From Klebsiella spallanzanii (GTDB lineage: Bacteria > Pseudomonadota > Gammaproteobacteria > Enterobacterales > Enterobacteriaceae), in contig NZ_CABGGS010000002.1 in NCBI RefSeq assembly GCF_902158555.1, positions 124,001 through 188,000 of the forward strand: a stretch of DNA of 64,000 bases. Reading direction: 5' to 3'. Position 1 is the first letter of the stretch; the number at the start of each line of letters is the position of its first letter. Below the pieces are notes generated by a model that ran no database searches, was not told the origin of the DNA, and was given only the letters and a program-made list of their open reading frames with translations. The position numbers and the translations under genes are program-made. Of this stretch, positions 37,600-46,083 are shown piece by piece.

Positions 37600-38424
37600 A
37601 TGCAAGGCGTACCAGAACAGTTCAATGATGAAAGAGACAGCGCGCGCTTTCGCCATCTGGCGCAGGTGCCCGGCGTTGAGCTTTACCATGCCCATATCTC
37701 TCGCTACGCCTTTGAACCGCACACGCATGAAGCCTTTGGGATCGGCGCGATAGAGTTCGGTGCCGAGCGTTTTCGCTATCGCGGCAGCCAGCATGTGGCC
37801 TCGGTCAATTCCATCGTGACCATGAACCCCGATGAACTGCACACCGGCGAGGCTGAGACCGCCGAGGGCTGGCGCTATCGGATGATTTATCTCGATCCGG
37901 AGATGCTGGAAGAGGTGACCGGCGTGCGCCACTGGTGGTTCAGCGACGTCGTGCGCCAGGATCCGCTGCGTTCCCGGCAAATCGGCAATCTTATTTACGG
38001 CCTGTGGCATACCGATAATCCGCTGGCGCAGCAGGGCCTGCTGCTGGATTTAATCGATACCTTCCGCCCGTTCGCGCACCACGCGCCGGTCTTGTCCGAA
38101 GCCCCTCACCGCTTCGAGCGAGTACGTGAATATCTGCACGACAACTATATGCGCACGATCGCGCTGGATGACCTGGCGCAGGTGGCGGCGCTCAGCCCGT
38201 ACCATTTTCAGCGCCAGTTCAAAGCTCACTTTCACGTCACGCCGCACCAGATGTTAATGGCGATTCGCCTGTGGCGCGCCAAGGCGTTTCTCACCCACGG
38301 CATGCCCGCTGCCGATGTCGCCCTCGCCGCCGGATTAACCGACCAGTCGCACCTGACCCGCGCTTTTACCCGCCGCTACGGCATTACGCCAGTGCGTTAT
38401 CAAAAGCAGGTTCTCCCGCGCTAA
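37600..38424 (+). CDS. AraC-family regulator with cupin sensor domain
   Basis: A 274-residue regulator. The ATG at 37600 has ggggg 8 nt upstream; an in-frame ATG at 37579 lies too close to its purine tract. The N-terminal cupin-like sensor contains HAHISRYAFEPHTHEAFGIG, and the C-terminal double helix-turn-helix contains IALDDLAQVAALSPYHFQRQF and PAADVALAAGLTDQSHLTRAF. Regulators of this type often control a neighbouring exporter, and ytfF (EamA) starts 75 nt downstream in the same direction. The gene is absent from this position in E. coli K-12. The ligand is unknown. Confidence 0.85.
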   Translation: MQGVPEQFNDERDSARFRHLAQVPGVELYHAHISRYAFEPHTHEAFGIGAIEFGAERFRYRGSQHVASVNSIVTMNPDELHTGEAETAEGWRYRMIYLDPEMLEEVTGVRHWWFSDVVRQDPLRSRQIGNLIYGLWHTDNPLAQQGLLLDLIDTFRPFAHHAPVLSEAPHRFERVREYLHDNYMRTIALDDLAQVAALSPYHFQRQFKAHFHVTPHQMLMAIRLWRAKAFLTHGMPAADVALAAGLTDQSHLTRAFTRRYGITPVRYQKQVLPR

Positions 38425-38499
38425 TGCGCAACCTCATACAATATTCCCACTTTGGCCTCGCCTACACTGTCGCCAACAGAAAATGTAATGGAAGGCGTG

Positions 38500-39471
38500 A
38501 TGATTAGTGGTGTGCTGTACGCCCTGCTGGCGGGATTGATGTGGGGGCTGATTTTCGTTGGCCCTTTGCTGGTGCCGGAATATCCGGCGGTATTGCAGTC
38601 GATGGGACGCTATCTGGCGCTGGGGCTGATTGCCCTGCCGCTGGCCTGGCTGGGCCGCGCGCGGCTGCGCCAGCTCTCAGGCAAAGACTGGTGGACGGCG
38701 CTGGGGCTGACCATGATGGGCAACTTAATTTATTACATCTGCCTGGCCAGCGCGATTCAGCGCACCGGCGCGCCGGTTTCCACGATGATTATCGGGACGC
38801 TGCCGGTGGTGCTGCCGGTCTTTGCTAATCTGCTCTATAGCCAGCGCGACGGTAAGCTACCGTGGCGACGCCTGTTCCCGGCGTTAATCTGCATTGCCAT
38901 CGGCCTGACCTGCGTCAATATCGCCGAACTGCATCAGGGACTGCCCGATTTCAGCCCCTGGCGCTACGGCTCCGGCATTGTCCTGGCGTTGATCTCGGTG
39001 GTTTGCTGGGCCTGGTACGCGCTGCGCAACGCCCGCTGGCTGCGGGAAAATCCGGATAAACCGCCGATGATGTGGGCCACCGCGCAGGCGCTGGTAACCC
39101 TGCCGGTGTCGCTGGCGGGATACCTTATCGCCTGCTGGTGGCTACACGGTCAGCATACGGACTTTCCGCTGCCCTTCGGCCCGCGCCCTGCGGTGTTTAT
39201 CACCTTGATGCTGGCGATAGCCATCTTCTGCTCATGGGTCGGCGCATGGTGCTGGAACGTAGCCAGCCAGCGCTTGCCGACAGTGATCCTCGGGCCACTG
39301 ATTGTCTTCGAAACCCTTGCTGGCCTGCTGTATACCTTTATTTTGCGCCAGAGTCTGCCGCCGATTCTGACCTTCAGCGGTATCCTTCTGCTGGTGCTCG
39401 GCGTGGTTTCCGCCGTTCGCGCCCGCCCGGAAAAACCTGCGTTACAGGAGCTGGTCAGCGAGAAAAAATAG
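38500..39471 (+). CDS. ytfF: EamA/DMT inner-membrane transporter YtfF
   Basis: A 323-residue ten-helix drug/metabolite transporter, closely similar to E. coli YtfF (MISGVLYALLAGLMWGLIFVG). The ATG at 38500 has ggaagg upstream and matches the E. coli start; ATG 38488 adds four residues and is less likely. The substrate is unknown. The two internally repeated EamA units (about 5-145 and 155-300) are recognisable. Confidence 0.92.
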   Translation: MISGVLYALLAGLMWGLIFVGPLLVPEYPAVLQSMGRYLALGLIALPLAWLGRARLRQLSGKDWWTALGLTMMGNLIYYICLASAIQRTGAPVSTMIIGTLPVVLPVFANLLYSQRDGKLPWRRLFPALICIAIGLTCVNIAELHQGLPDFSPWRYGSGIVLALISVVCWAWYALRNARWLRENPDKPPMMWATAQALVTLPVSLAGYLIACWWLHGQHTDFPLPFGPRPAVFITLMLAIAIFCSWVGAWCWNVASQRLPTVILGPLIVFETLAGLLYTFILRQSLPPILTFSGILLLVLGVVSAVRARPEKPALQELVSEKK

Positions 39472-39496
39472 CCTGGTATCCTAAAGGGGTATTCCC

Positions 39497-39535
39497 AAGA
39501 ATATAAGATGCATTTAAAATGCATCTTATATTCTT
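39497..39535. promoter_or_regulatory. NsrR operator of ytfE inside a 39-bp perfect palindrome
   Basis: The inner 23 bp (39505-39527) read AAGATGCATTT-A-AAATGCATCTT, a perfect 11-1-11 NsrR site. The dyad continues perfectly outward to 19-bp arms around A39516. It ends 18 nt before the ytfE start, so bound NsrR would block transcription. NsrR loses binding when its Fe-S cluster reacts with NO, inducing ytfE. Confidence 0.9.
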
Positions 39536-39553
39536 GATGACGAGGTAACTGCT

Positions 39554-40216
39554 ATGGCTTTCCGTGACCAACCATTAGGCGAGCTGGCGCTGACGATTCC
39601 GCGCGCCTCCGCGCTGTTCCGTAAATACGATATGGACTACTGCTGCGGCGGCAAACAGACGCTGGACCGCGCGGCATCGCGCAAAGAGCTGGACGTTGCG
39701 GTAATCGAAGCTGAGCTGGCAAAACTGGCGGAAGAGCCGGTAGAGCGCGACTGGCGCGTTGCGCCCTATGCCGAAATCATCGATCACATCATTGTCCGCT
39801 ACCACGACAGGCACCGCGAACAGCTGCCGGAGCTGATTTTACAGGCCACCAAAGTTGAACGCGTTCACGCCGACAAGCCTAACGTTCCGAAAGGCTTAAC
39901 CAAGTACCTGACCATGCTGCACCAGGAGCTTTCCAACCATATGATGAAAGAGGAGCAGATTCTGTTCCCAATGATCAAACAGGGCATGGGAACGCAAGCT
40001 GGTGGCCCTATCAGCGTCATGGAAAGCGAGCATGATGAAGCGGGCGAGCTGCTGGAAGTGATTAAGCACATCACCCATAACGTGACGCCGCCGCCGGAAG
40101 CCTGCACCACCTGGAAGGCGATGTACAACGGCATTAACGAACTGATTGATGACCTGATGGAACACATCAGTCTGGAAAACAATGTGCTGTTCCCGCGTGC
40201 CCTCGCAGGAAAGTAA
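39554..40216 (+). CDS. ytfE: Iron-sulfur cluster repair di-iron protein (RIC)
   Basis: A 220-residue hemerythrin-like protein that repairs Fe-S clusters damaged by nitric oxide or oxidants. The N-terminal ScdA-type domain has the Cys30-Cys31 pair (YCCGG). The C-terminal di-iron four-helix bundle provides His/Glu ligands in [41 protein letters not shown] and [16 protein letters not shown]. It is controlled by the adjoining NsrR palindrome. Confidence 0.97.
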   Translation: MAFRDQPLGELALTIPRASALFRKYDMDYCCGGKQTLDRAASRKELDVAVIEAELAKLAEEPVERDWRVAPYAEIIDHIIVRYHDRHREQLPELILQATKVERVHADKPNVPKGLTKYLTMLHQELSNHMMKEEQILFPMIKQGMGTQAGGPISVMESEHDEAGELLEVIKHITHNVTPPPEACTTWKAMYNGINELIDDLMEHISLENNVLFPRALAGK

Positions 40217-40260
40217 ATAAAAAGGCGCCCGCAGGCGCCCTCGACATTGTCAGTCTTATT

Positions 40261-40283
40261 GGCCACTCCGGGTGGCCTTTTTT
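40261..40283 (+). terminator. Terminator after ytfE
   Basis: A 6-bp stem (ggccac 40261-40266, gtggcc 40272-40277) with loop tccgg, immediately followed by T6. A second small G+C-rich hairpin (ggcgcc twice) precedes it near 40226-40241. Confidence 0.75.
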
Positions 40284-40331
40284 ACGACGGGCCGTTGCAA
40301 GCAACGTTAAAAACCGCTCCCGAAGATTTTT

Positions 40332-41735
40332 TTATTTCGCCAGACGCTTTTTACCGGCAAACAGCCAGCCTGCCCCCAGCAGTACAAACCACAGAGGGGT
40401 CACCATCAGCGCTTCGCGGGTATCGGCTTCCAGAGTCAGCAGCACCAGCACAAAGACGAAGAATGCCATACACACCCAGCACATCACTTTGCCCAGCGGC
40501 ATCTTATATTTCGACTGCTCATGCAACTGCGGACGCTTTCTGCGATAGGCCAGATACGAGCACAGAATAATCGTCCAGACGAACATAAACAGGATCGCTG
40601 AAACCGTGGTAATCATGGTGAAGGCTGCAATCACGCTTGGATTGACCATCAGCATGACCACGCCGCCCAGCAGGCACATACAGGAGAAGGTCAGGCCTTT
40701 CGCCGGTACCGCACGCTTTGACAGCTTGGCGAACATTTTCGGAGCCTGCCCGTCCTGCGCCAGGCCGAACAGCATACGGCTGGTTGAGAACACGCCGCTG
40801 TTAGCTGAAGAAGCCGCAGAAGTCAGCACCACGAAGTTAATCAGGCTCGCTGCTGCTGGAAGCCCAACCAGGACGAACAGCTCAACGAACGGGCTCTTCG
40901 ACGGCACGACTGAGCTCCACGGCGTCACGGACATAATCACGATCAGCGCGAAAACGTAGAACATAATGATACGAATCGGAATCGAGTTAATCGCCCGCGG
41001 CAGGGATTTTTCCGGATCTTTGGTTTCCGCTGCGGTGGTACCCACCAGCTCGATACCCACGAAAGCGAAGACCGCTATCTGGAAGCCAGCAAAGAACCCG
41101 CTGATGCCTTTCGGGAACCAGCCGCCGTCATTCCACAAATGAGCGAAAGAGGCTTCAACGCCGGTCGGTGACTGGAAGTGCATCAGCACCATCACCAGGC
41201 CAACGACAATCAGCGCCACGATGGCGACGATCTTGATCATCGCAAACCAGAACTCCATCTCGCCGAACATCTTCACGGTAGCAAGGTTAAGGCCCAGCAG
41301 CAGCAGAATAACCGCCAGCGAGGCGACCCAATCAGAAAGCCCCGGGAACCAGAACTGGGCGTAAGCGGTGATCGCCACCACGTCCGCCATACCGGTGACT
41401 ACCCAGCAGAACCAGTAGGTCCAGCCGGTAAAATAGCCTGCCCACGGCCCCAGCAGGTCGGCAGCAAAGTCGCTAAACGACTTATATTCGAGATTCGACA
41501 GCAGTAATTCACCCATGGCGCGCATGACGAAGAACAGCATGAAGCCGATTATCATATAAACAAAAATAATTGACGGCCCGGCAAGGCTAATGGTTTTGCC
41601 GGAGCCCATAAACAGCCCGGTGCCTATCGCACCACCAATAGCAATAAGCTGAATATGCCGGTTAGTGAGATTTCGCCGCAGCGATTGTTCAGTCGGCGCC
41701 TGTTCATCGGCAGCGACTTTGACCTGATCTACCAT
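40332..41735 (-). CDS. cycA: D-serine/D-alanine/glycine:H+ symporter
   Basis: A 467-residue amino-acid permease (APC superfamily, 12 helices) that imports glycine, D-alanine and D-serine. The conserved first helix GGAIGTGLFMGSGK begins near residue 34. The ATG at 41735 gives the E. coli start MVDQVKVAAD; the longer frame to 41906 is upstream leader. The 5' leader carries a GcvB-type target. No gene lies in the 297-nt gap to fklB. Confidence 0.96.
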   Translation of the reverse strand: MVDQVKVAADEQAPTEQSLRRNLTNRHIQLIAIGGAIGTGLFMGSGKTISLAGPSIIFVYMIIGFMLFFVMRAMGELLLSNLEYKSFSDFAADLLGPWAGYFTGWTYWFCWVVTGMADVVAITAYAQFWFPGLSDWVASLAVILLLLGLNLATVKMFGEMEFWFAMIKIVAIVALIVVGLVMVLMHFQSPTGVEASFAHLWNDGGWFPKGISGFFAGFQIAVFAFVGIELVGTTAAETKDPEKSLPRAINSIPIRIIMFYVFALIVIMSVTPWSSVVPSKSPFVELFVLVGLPAAASLINFVVLTSAASSANSGVFSTSRMLFGLAQDGQAPKMFAKLSKRAVPAKGLTFSCMCLLGGVVMLMVNPSVIAAFTMITTVSAILFMFVWTIILCSYLAYRRKRPQLHEQSKYKMPLGKVMCWVCMAFFVFVLVLLTLEADTREALMVTPLWFVLLGAGWLFAGKKRLAK

Positions 41736-41759
41736 GTGATGTTTTTCCTGTTGTACCTG

Positions 41760-41771
41760 TCTGTGTTGTTC
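41760..41771 (-). promoter_or_regulatory. Candidate GcvB small-RNA pairing site in the cycA leader
   Basis: On the minus strand the leader reads gaacaacacaga about 25-36 nt before the cycA start. The C/A-rich ACAACAC type complements the G/U-rich R1 region of the GcvB RNA, a known repressor of E. coli cycA. gcvB itself is not in this window. Confidence 0.5.
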
Positions 41772-42032
41772 GGGCTCTATTTGGCCCTTACCCCGGAACG
41801 AGGGGTTTATCGATATTAGGTAAGAATCGGAGGGATGAATACTATGATTTAGAGATAATGTTAATTTTATGTTTAAAGTGAGTGTTATATCACTCCGGTC
41901 ACGCAAAACAGCTCACAAAAATACACTCATCAAGCGGATATGCAATACAAAGCTCCAATAAACGCTCAACTTAAGGGTTTTACACTATTTAAAGCGCCCC
42001 CTCCCCCACACGGGAGAGGAAGCCCCTGCTGT

Positions 42033-42653
42033 TTAGATTATATCCAGCAGTTCAACTTCAAAAATCAGGGTGCTGAACGGAGGAATGGATGCGCCCGCGC
42101 CACGCTCGCCGTAGGCCAGGTTGTGCGGAATCGTCAGTTCCCATTTAGAACCGACCGGCATCAGGGTCAGCGCTTCGATCCAGCCGCCGATAACGCCGGT
42201 TACCGGGAATTCAGCCGGTTCACCGCGCGCAACGGAGCTATCAAAGACGGTACCGTCGATCAGTTTACCGGTGTAGTGAACGCGAACGCGGTCAGTACGC
42301 GCCGGGATCGGACCTTCGCCCTGAGTCAGAACGCGGAACTGCAGACCGGATTCGGTGCTGTTGACGCCTTCACGCTCGCGGTTTTCTTCCAGATATTTCT
42401 CGCCATCCGCGGCCATTTCCTGGAAACGCTCGCGACGCACCGCGTCGGCGCGTTCGTGGATTTCACGCAGCGCGCGGTGAACGGCTTCTACCGGCACCTG
42501 CGGCTGTTTACCTTCCAGCGCGTCAGCAATACCGGCGACCAGCGCTTCCGGCAGCAGCCCCTGCAGGCCAGATTCGCTCAGCTGTTGTCCTACCTGCAAG
42601 CCGATACCGTAACTTGCCTGTGCTTCGATCGTGTCAAAAGTCGGGGTTGCCAT
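42033..42653 (-). CDS. fklB: FKBP-type peptidyl-prolyl isomerase (FKBP22)
   Basis: A 206-residue cytoplasmic isomerase. The N-terminal dimerisation domain (residues 1 to about 90, [11 protein letters not shown]) is followed by the FKBP domain with [19 protein letters not shown] and [15 protein letters not shown]. The position before Gly-Trp, Pro in E. coli FklB (VIPGW), is Gly here (VIGGW). The ATG at 42653 matches the E. coli start; an upstream extension to 42683 has no support. Confidence 0.96.
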   Translation of the reverse strand: MATPTFDTIEAQASYGIGLQVGQQLSESGLQGLLPEALVAGIADALEGKQPQVPVEAVHRALREIHERADAVRRERFQEMAADGEKYLEENREREGVNSTESGLQFRVLTQGEGPIPARTDRVRVHYTGKLIDGTVFDSSVARGEPAEFPVTGVIGGWIEALTLMPVGSKWELTIPHNLAYGERGAGASIPPFSTLIFEVELLDII

Positions 42654-42921
42654 CTTTGTTCCTTTTTTCGAGGGGACTCTCATATTTCCAGGCTTTCAAA
42701 ATCCGAAAGACAAGGAGCAGAGAAAAGAGGTGGGCAGCATATCAGCCACAGCACGACGGGTAAAACTTTGTCGCCTGGATGATGACAAATCTAAGGGAAA
42801 CAGAAACAATAGAGAGATAAGGTTAACCTCACGAAAGATGTCTTTGTCTCGTCCTTCAGAAAGTTAGCCATCTATACTCTAGAGAGAGCAGGATATAAAT
42901 ATGCGGAGCAGGAGGAAAGCC

Positions 42922-43584
42922 ATGCCCGGGCGTTTTGAACTGACATCTACCCTGGCGAAGATCTGGCATGCCCCGGATCGTTTTCGCATCATGGATCCGT
43001 TACCGCCGATGCACCGCCGGGGCATTATTGCCGGGGCCCTGCTGGTGATTATCGGCGTTCTGCTCCCTTCCGAGGATAACAGTGGCCCGACTCAGGCCAG
43101 CCGCGAGGCAAATCTCGACCTGCAATCCCAGTCGCAGCCGCAGTCTTCAGGCAATCAGGCCGTTCCTCTGCCGCCGATCACCAACACGCCGCCGGTCAAC
43201 GATGCCGATCAGGTTGCGCCGGTCGCGCCGGAGCCGATTCAGGATGAGCAACCGGATCAGAATCAGCAGCATGCTGTCTCTCAGCCCTACCAGGAGCAGC
43301 AGTCAACTCCTGGTATAGAGCAGCAGTGGCGAACCTATCGTATTGAATCAGGCAAAACCCTCGCGCAATTGTTCCGCGACCATAATCTGCCGCCGACCGA
43401 CGTTTACGCCATGGCGCAGGTAGAAGGTTCAGGTAAACCGCTGAGTTCACTGCAAACCGGGCAGACGGTGCAAATCCGCCAGAACGCCAACGGCGTAGTC
43501 ACCGGGCTGACTATCGATACCGGCGGCGGCCAGCAGGTGCTGTTTACCCGCCAGGCGAACGGCAGCTTTATTCGCGCCCGATAA
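42922..43584 (+). CDS. ytfB: Cell-division-associated OapA-domain protein YtfB
   Basis: A 220-residue protein with one membrane helix (about residues 37-55, [16 protein letters not shown]), a Gln/Pro-rich linker (about 60-135) and a C-terminal LysM-like/OapA domain (about 140-220, [19 protein letters not shown]). E. coli YtfB localises to the septum and binds glycans. The start at 42922 is preceded by aggagg. The 3' end overlaps the convergent TetR gene by 17 nt. The 268-nt gap to fklB shows no gene. Confidence 0.94.
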   Translation: MPGRFELTSTLAKIWHAPDRFRIMDPLPPMHRRGIIAGALLVIIGVLLPSEDNSGPTQASREANLDLQSQSQPQSSGNQAVPLPPITNTPPVNDADQVAPVAPEPIQDEQPDQNQQHAVSQPYQEQQSTPGIEQQWRTYRIESGKTLAQLFRDHNLPPTDVYAMAQVEGSGKPLSSLQTGQTVQIRQNANGVVTGLTIDTGGGQQVLFTRQANGSFIRAR

Positions 43585-44218
43585 GGGAACCAGGCGTTAT
43601 GAGAAGCCAGCTCAGGATGGTTTCTTTGATCACCCGACGCCTGACTTCCAGAGCCTGAGGCGAGACCATGCTGATGTGATAAACCAGCCCTAAAGTATGC
43701 TGGTTAATTAAGTAATACCCGCCAAGGGCGGCAATACTAATATTGACCTGCAGAGGATCAATATCGGCTTTAAAGATATTTTTTCGCTTTCCTTCATCAA
43801 GCAGCGAAGCCATCAATTGCAGGTGCGAGTGGTTAATTTCCGGCAGGCGCGTTGATTTTGCATAATGAACCCCTTTGCTTTGGTTTTCACTATGAACAAT
43901 CTTGAGAAACCAGGGATTTTCGATGTAGTAATCCCACGTAAAATCAATAATTTTCTCAATCGCCTTATCCGGGGAAAGGCCTGATACATCGAGGTTTTTC
44001 TCTTTCTGGCGAATATCGTTCCAGATATATTCCAGAACTTCGATAAACAAATTCTCTTTATTGCCGAAGTGGTGATAAACAGTTTGTTTACTGCAATCTG
44101 CCGCTTTAACAATATTATCAACCCTGGCCCCTTCATAACCATATTCGGCAAATTCATTGACCGCGCTTAAAAGAAGCTTTTCTTTCAGGCTTTGTGCATT
44201 GCTGGTATCAAGATACAT
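43568..44218 (-). CDS. TetR-family regulator of the divergent catabolic operon
   Basis: A 216-residue regulator. The ATG at 44218 ([10 protein letters not shown]) has ggggaaccgga upstream; longer starts lack a ribosome-binding site. The N-terminal helix-turn-helix is [20 protein letters not shown] followed by [15 protein letters not shown], and the C-terminal part is the ligand/dimer domain. It is transcribed away from the SDR gene across a 209-nt gap with an 18-bp palindrome. It most likely represses the operon and is released by the substrate or a CoA-thioester intermediate; the effector is inference. Confidence 0.88.
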   Translation of the reverse strand: MYLDTSNAQSLKEKLLLSAVNEFAEYGYEGARVDNIVKAADCSKQTVYHHFGNKENLFIEVLEYIWNDIRQKEKNLDVSGLSPDKAIEKIIDFTWDYYIENPWFLKIVHSENQSKGVHYAKSTRLPEINHSHLQLMASLLDEGKRKNIFKADIDPLQVNISIAALGGYYLINQHTLGLVYHISMVSPQALEVRRRVIKETILSWLLITPGSLIGRE

Positions 44219-44342
44219 TCCGGTTCCCCATTCGCCCTTCGCGGTGCCTATCATAGCGATATTTTTCACCAGCTCCAGCAAAAAGCATAAAAACAATAAA
44301 ATTCAGTAAGTTATTAAGAATCCGGTGATCATCTTCACAAAC

Positions 44343-44360
44343 CAACCAACTAGATGGTTG
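44343..44360. promoter_or_regulatory. Candidate TetR-regulator operator
   Basis: An 18-bp dyad (caaccaactagatggttg) with a single mismatched pair lies in the divergent gap, 68 nt before the SDR start. The AACCA...TGGTT arms are typical of TetR-family operators. It adjoins a possible -35 (TTGATC, 44358-44363). Confidence 0.6.
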
Positions 44361-44427
44361 ATCTTTTGCTGTTCCAAAGGCATTTTGATGCCACCAGGGA
44401 CAACACCTATTCACTGTGAGGTTACAA

Positions 44428-45219
44428 ATGAGATCGAATAAATCCGTCGCCGTTATCACCGGAGCCGCTCGCGGCATTGGCAAAGGCTGCGCGCTTGAGC
44501 TGGCCCGCGCAGGATTCAATCTTTTAATCAACGACCGCCCGGACGCCGAAAGCGTTGAAAAGCTGGAAATCACCCGCCAGGAGTGCATCGCCGAAGGGGC
44601 GGAGGTTATCTGTTTCCCGGCGGATATTGCCGACCTGTCGCAGCACGAAGAGATACTCGATGCCGCGCAAAACCAGTGGGGCCGACTCGATTGCCTGCTG
44701 AACAATGCCGGGATTTCGGTCAAAAAACGCGGCGATATCCTCGACATGCAGCCGGACAGCTTCGACGAAAATATTGCCGTCAATACCCGCGCGCCCTTCT
44801 TCCTCGCTCAGTCATTCAGCAAGCGCCTGCTGGCGCAGCCGAAACCAGAGAATGAACTCCCACACCGTTCGATTATTTTCGTCAGTTCGATTAACGCCAT
44901 CATGCTGGCAATGAACCGCGGCGAATACACGATGGCCAAAACCGCCGTCTCCGCTGCCGCTCGTCTGTTTGCCGCCCGCCTGTGCGAGGAGCAAATCGGC
45001 GTTTATGAAGTGCGTCCTGGCCTGATTAAAACCGAGATGACCATTCCGGCTACCGCTTACTACGACGAACTGATTGCCAAAGGTCTGGTACCGTGGGGCC
45101 GCTGGGGTTTTCCGGCAGATATCGCCTCAACCGTACGCGCGATGGCGGAAGGCAAGCTTATCTACACCTGTGGGCAGGCCGTAGCTATCGACGGCGGCCT
45201 GAGCATGCCGCGCTTCTGA
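44428..45219 (+). CDS. Short-chain dehydrogenase/reductase (catabolic operon gene 1)
   Basis: A 263-residue classical SDR. The cofactor loop TGAARGIG is at residues 11-18, NNAG at 92-95, and the catalytic Ser153/Ser154, Tyr167 and Lys171 (YTMAK) are present. Asp37 in the segment after the second beta strand (INDRPD) favours NAD(H). The C-terminus ends DGGLSMPRF. The family oxidises or reduces ring or chain hydroxyls, including 3-hydroxyacyl-CoA. The start at 44428 has gagg 7 nt upstream. It heads a tight operon (gaps of 9, 9, 7 and -4 nt). Confidence 0.92.
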   Translation: MRSNKSVAVITGAARGIGKGCALELARAGFNLLINDRPDAESVEKLEITRQECIAEGAEVICFPADIADLSQHEEILDAAQNQWGRLDCLLNNAGISVKKRGDILDMQPDSFDENIAVNTRAPFFLAQSFSKRLLAQPKPENELPHRSIIFVSSINAIMLAMNRGEYTMAKTAVSAAARLFAARLCEEQIGVYEVRPGLIKTEMTIPATAYYDELIAKGLVPWGRWGFPADIASTVRAMAEGKLIYTCGQAVAIDGGLSMPRF

Positions 45220-45228
45220 GGTTGAACC

Positions 45229-46074
45229 ATGAGAGATCTGTTGCAACGCCCCGACCTGTTCAGCATCAATACCGCGACGCTCGGTTATAAAACGCCGTTG
45301 CCCGCCATTATTGATGCCTGCGCCGAACGCGGCATTGGCGCTATTGCGCCATGGAGAAGAGAGCTTGCGGGCGAAAATTTATCAGACATCGCCCGCCAGC
45401 TGGCGGCAAACAACATGGCGGTATCCGGGTACTGTCGCAGTACCTATTACACCGCGCCAACGCTGTTAGAGCGTAAAAGCGCCATCGACGAAAACCGTCG
45501 GGCGCTGGACGATGCCGCGACCCTGAACGCCGCCTGCTATATGCAGGTGGTCGGCGGACTGCCGCAGGGAAGCAAAGATTTATACGAAGCGCGTGAACAG
45601 GTGAAATACGGTATCCGTCAGTTGCTACCGCACTCCAGAGACGTGGGCGTGCCTATCGCGCTGGAGCCGCTGCACCCAATGACCGCCGCCGATCGCTCCT
45701 GCCTGTGTACGCTACGCCAGGCGCTGGACTGGTGCGATGAACTCGATCCCGATGGCGAATACGGCCTGGGCGTGGCGGTGGATGTCTACCACGTCTGGTG
45801 GGATGCCGATCTTGCCAGCCAGATCCAGCGGGCTGGAAAACGCATTCTGGCCTTTCACGTCTCAGACTGGCTGGTTCCCACCACCGATCTGGTCAACGAC
45901 CGGGGCATGCCGGGCGACGGCGTCATTAATATTCCCTCGATTCGTCGGCTGGTAGAAAACGCCGGTTTTAACGGCGCGGTGGAATTAGAGATTTTCTCGC
46001 CGCACAACTGGTGGCAAAAAGATATCAACAGCACGCTGGATATTAGCGTCGATCGCATCGCGCATTATTGCTAA
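45229..46074 (+). CDS. Xylose-isomerase-like TIM-barrel protein (operon gene 2)
   Basis: A 281-residue sugar-phosphate isomerase/epimerase-family protein (AP-endonuclease-2-type TIM barrel). The expected divalent-metal ligands can be read: Glu146 (ALEPLHP), Asp185 and His188 (AVDVYHVWWD), His210 (FHVSDW) and Glu252 or Glu254 (VELEIFSPHNWW). Relatives include tagatose/psicose epimerases, inosose dehydratase and 3-dehydroshikimate dehydratase, so epimerisation or dehydration of a polyhydroxylated keto compound is the likely chemistry. The substrate is unknown. Its place in a CoA-dependent operon is unusual. Confidence 0.88.
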   Translation: MRDLLQRPDLFSINTATLGYKTPLPAIIDACAERGIGAIAPWRRELAGENLSDIARQLAANNMAVSGYCRSTYYTAPTLLERKSAIDENRRALDDAATLNAACYMQVVGGLPQGSKDLYEAREQVKYGIRQLLPHSRDVGVPIALEPLHPMTAADRSCLCTLRQALDWCDELDPDGEYGLGVAVDVYHVWWDADLASQIQRAGKRILAFHVSDWLVPTTDLVNDRGMPGDGVINIPSIRRLVENAGFNGAVELEIFSPHNWWQKDINSTLDISVDRIAHYC

Positions 46075-46083
46075 GGATAAATC

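Noticed and set aside
40247-40570. 107-codon plus-strand frame overlapping the 3' end of cycA
   Set aside because: It starts inside the ytfE terminator and runs antisense to cycA; there is no family resemblance.
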